Source of the DNA: Gammaproteobacteria bacterium
Lineage (GTDB): Bacteria > Pseudomonadota > Gammaproteobacteria > SZUA-229
Direction: 5' to 3'
Length of the DNA stretch: 64,000 nt
Assembly: GCA_030148865.1 (NCBI GenBank)
Contig: JASBSR010000010.1
Span: forward strand, 1-64,000
In this document: piece after piece, positions 62,815-64,000 of the stretch
Numbering within the stretch: position 1 is the first letter of the stretch
Layout: each line of letters starts with the position of its first letter
Position numbers and translations under genes: made by a program
The notes under the pieces: model-generated
Seen by the model: only the letters and a program-made list of their open reading frames with translations
Told to the model about the DNA's origin: nothing
Database searches by the model: none

Positions 62815-63659
62815 TAACTTAACAGGCCACCCAGCGTGAGCAGAGCCAGTACCGTTACCCAGACCAGCACCGAACGCATCACCAGTCCGCGCGCTGCGTG
62901 AATCGTCGAGATTTCGTCCATTGAGGAATGATCCTTGATTGCGCCCATGCCGGTGCTGACCAGCACATCATAATTACTGAGCGTCAGATCGGGTTCCTGA
63001 GTCCGGGTGCGATAGGCATGTATGGCACTTTCGAAATGTCCCATCAGGGCATAAGCCATGGCAAGCATGCGCGCGGGTAACCACTCTAGCAGAGCGTGCA
63101 ACTGTTTCGCGCGCGCGAGCTGCTGTGGGTCGACATCGTGTTGCCGTGCCAGCTGGTTGATAAAGCGCAGACTCACCGCACCGATGGGGCCGAGCAGGAC
63201 AAACCAGACCAGTACCGAAAAAATACGCTGATTGGCGACATAAAAAATCGCCCGGGTCACGTCCGAAGTCTGTTGATCCGGCACACTGGAAGCAGCCGTC
63301 TCGGTGAGCACACCGGCGTAGTGTAGTGCCTCATCGTCATCACCCAGGCTGCGCGCATCGAGATAGGCCTCGATATCGCTGACGAGACAGGCCGGCCCGA
63401 GACAGTAGAGCAGGGTTGCGACACTAAAAATAAAGTAGGGAATATTGAACAGCAAATTGTAAAACGCGTACTGCAACAACAGAATGGCACCCAGCGGCAG
63501 CAGCAGAATGAGTGCAATGCGGGCTCTGGCATCAATCGCCGGCAGAGTTTTATTGAGCTTGTCCGAGTAATGCTCAAACCAGCCGAGATCGCGCAGGTCG
63601 TGGTGTTCGCGCAGCACGCGATCAAGAATCAGGGCAATGATGACAGACAATAGTGACAT
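62814..63659 (-). CDS. ampE: AmpE-like membrane protein
   Basis: The 281-residue protein has four to five helices, an N-terminus SLLSVIIALILDRVLREHHD, LGWFEHYSDKL and a central YLDARSLGDDDEA segment, as in AmpE (a CobD-fold relative). AmpE is encoded with AmpD in the peptidoglycan-recycling/beta-lactamase-induction locus and its role is unclear. It follows ampD by 19 bp. Confidence 0.85.
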   Translation of the reverse strand: MSLLSVIIALILDRVLREHHDLRDLGWFEHYSDKLNKTLPAIDARARIALILLLPLGAILLLQYAFYNLLFNIPYFIFSVATLLYCLGPACLVSDIEAYLDARSLGDDDEALHYAGVLTETAASSVPDQQTSDVTRAIFYVANQRIFSVLVWFVLLGPIGAVSLRFINQLARQHDVDPQQLARAKQLHALLEWLPARMLAMAYALMGHFESAIHAYRTRTQEPDLTLSNYDVLVSTGMGAIKDHSSMDEISTIHAARGLVMRSVLVWVTVLALLTLGGLLS

Positions 63660-63678
63660 ATTAAGGACTCAGTCGATC

Positions 63679-64000
63679 TCAAACCATTTGTGGGCTGGCG
63701 GGTAAGGTATCCAGCATGGCATAAAGTTTATCCCATTCAAAGCCACTGCCGGGGTCTGTTTTTCGACCGGGGGCAATATCGCTGTGACCGGCGACGCGGT
63801 CACGGCTGATGTCGGCATAACTCTGTTCCAGCGCGGCGATGAGCTCCGCCAGCTTTTCGTACTGGGCAGACTCGAAGCCATCCTTGTCGGTGCCTTCCAG
63901 TTCGATACCTATGGAAAAATCATTGCAGCATTCGCGTCCCTGATACGCCGATTTACCAGCGTGCCAGGCGCGCTGGCCGAAAGGCACAAACTGCACCAGT
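63679..64000 (-). CDS. ampD: 1,6-anhydro-MurNAc-L-alanine amidase, 3' part (runs out of the window)
   Basis: The visible 106 C-terminal residues contain FVPFGQRAWHAGKSAYQGRE, the CCNDFSIGIELEGTD block and VAGHSDIAPGRKTDPG with a zinc ligand, all typical of AmpD. It cleaves the stem peptide from anhydro-muropeptides in the cytoplasm. The N-terminal part with further zinc ligands lies beyond the right edge. Confidence 0.93.
   Translation of the reverse strand, partial: LVQFVPFGQRAWHAGKSAYQGRECCNDFSIGIELEGTDKDGFESAQYEKLAELIAALEQSYADISRDRVAGHSDIAPGRKTDPGSGFEWDKLYAMLDTLPASPQMV

Noticed and set aside
1-64000. CRISPR arrays, tRNA or rRNA genes
   Set aside because: No regularly spaced direct repeats and no cloverleaf or rRNA sequence was recognised by eye on either strand; a covariance-model scan would be needed to exclude small RNAs.

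Overview
The window is a piece of a gammaproteobacterial chromosome. The evidence is the amgK-murU and ampD-ampE peptidoglycan-recycling genes, a HopJ-family protein, DUF2789 and DUF6316 small proteins, a second EF-G (fusA2 type), glutathione-dependent formaldehyde oxidation genes and many GGDEF/EAL proteins. Order and genus cannot be read from the sequence. No rRNA, tRNA, CRISPR array or prophage was seen.

1-15.2 kb is an accessory region, by eye more AT-rich than the rest. It opens with the 3' end of an IS3-family transposase, a set of dispersed palindromic repeats and a PilH-like receiver. Next comes a decayed 3' fragment of an RluA-type pseudouridine synthase (1001-1235). From 1296 to 14300 lies the most interesting block. 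Its core is a minus-strand operon-like run: a flavin-dependent halogenase-like protein, a small overlapping frame, a DIT1/PvcA-type isonitrile synthase, a PvcB-like Fe(II)/2-oxoglutarate dioxygenase, a phosphatase-like protein with an unusual CX4R loop, and a secreted DUF1330 protein. It is flanked by a DUF1302-type outer-membrane protein, a CPA2 antiporter, a HxlR-SCP2 regulator, an RND/MMPL exporter and a LolA-like periplasmic protein. I read this as a compact isonitrile natural-product locus with its own regulator and export route, possibly making a halogenated isonitrile. The intact rluA-type gene (14329-15231) lies at the other edge in the same orientation as the decayed fragment, which suggests insertion at the 3' end of an rluA-like gene.

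15.3-28.7 kb is mostly housekeeping and signalling: two DsrE-like secreted proteins, a DUF3592 membrane protein, a Kef-type antiporter, a GGDEF protein, frmA-fghA (formaldehyde detoxification), two TauE/SafE transporters around a DsrE protein, and a GGDEF-EAL protein.

28.7-38.8 kb holds a membrane histidine kinase, an ECF sigma-factor operon (sigma, membrane protein, small secreted protein, DUF3106 protein, outer-membrane barrel) whose sigma gene appears to start at CTG, a secreted 11-residue-repeat protein, a PAS-GGDEF-EAL protein, a broken sensor gene, and an orphan protein resembling the CD-NTase (cGAS/DncV-like) family but lacking key catalytic acids.

38.8-64 kb holds adk, a PP2C phosphatase/protein kinase pair, a heavy-metal RND locus without its periplasmic adaptor, HopJ, a membrane-anchored Hsp20, fusA2, a cupin, an ABC-F ATPase, PhoH, dgkA, small conserved proteins, a periplasmic-binding-protein/GGDEF/EAL sensor, murU-amgK, a ketopantoate-reductase-like protein, a histidine phosphatase, ampE and the end of ampD. 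Two intergenic spacers here (51678-51961, 62006-62210) are framed by the same 13-bp inverted repeat and contain further nested palindromes.
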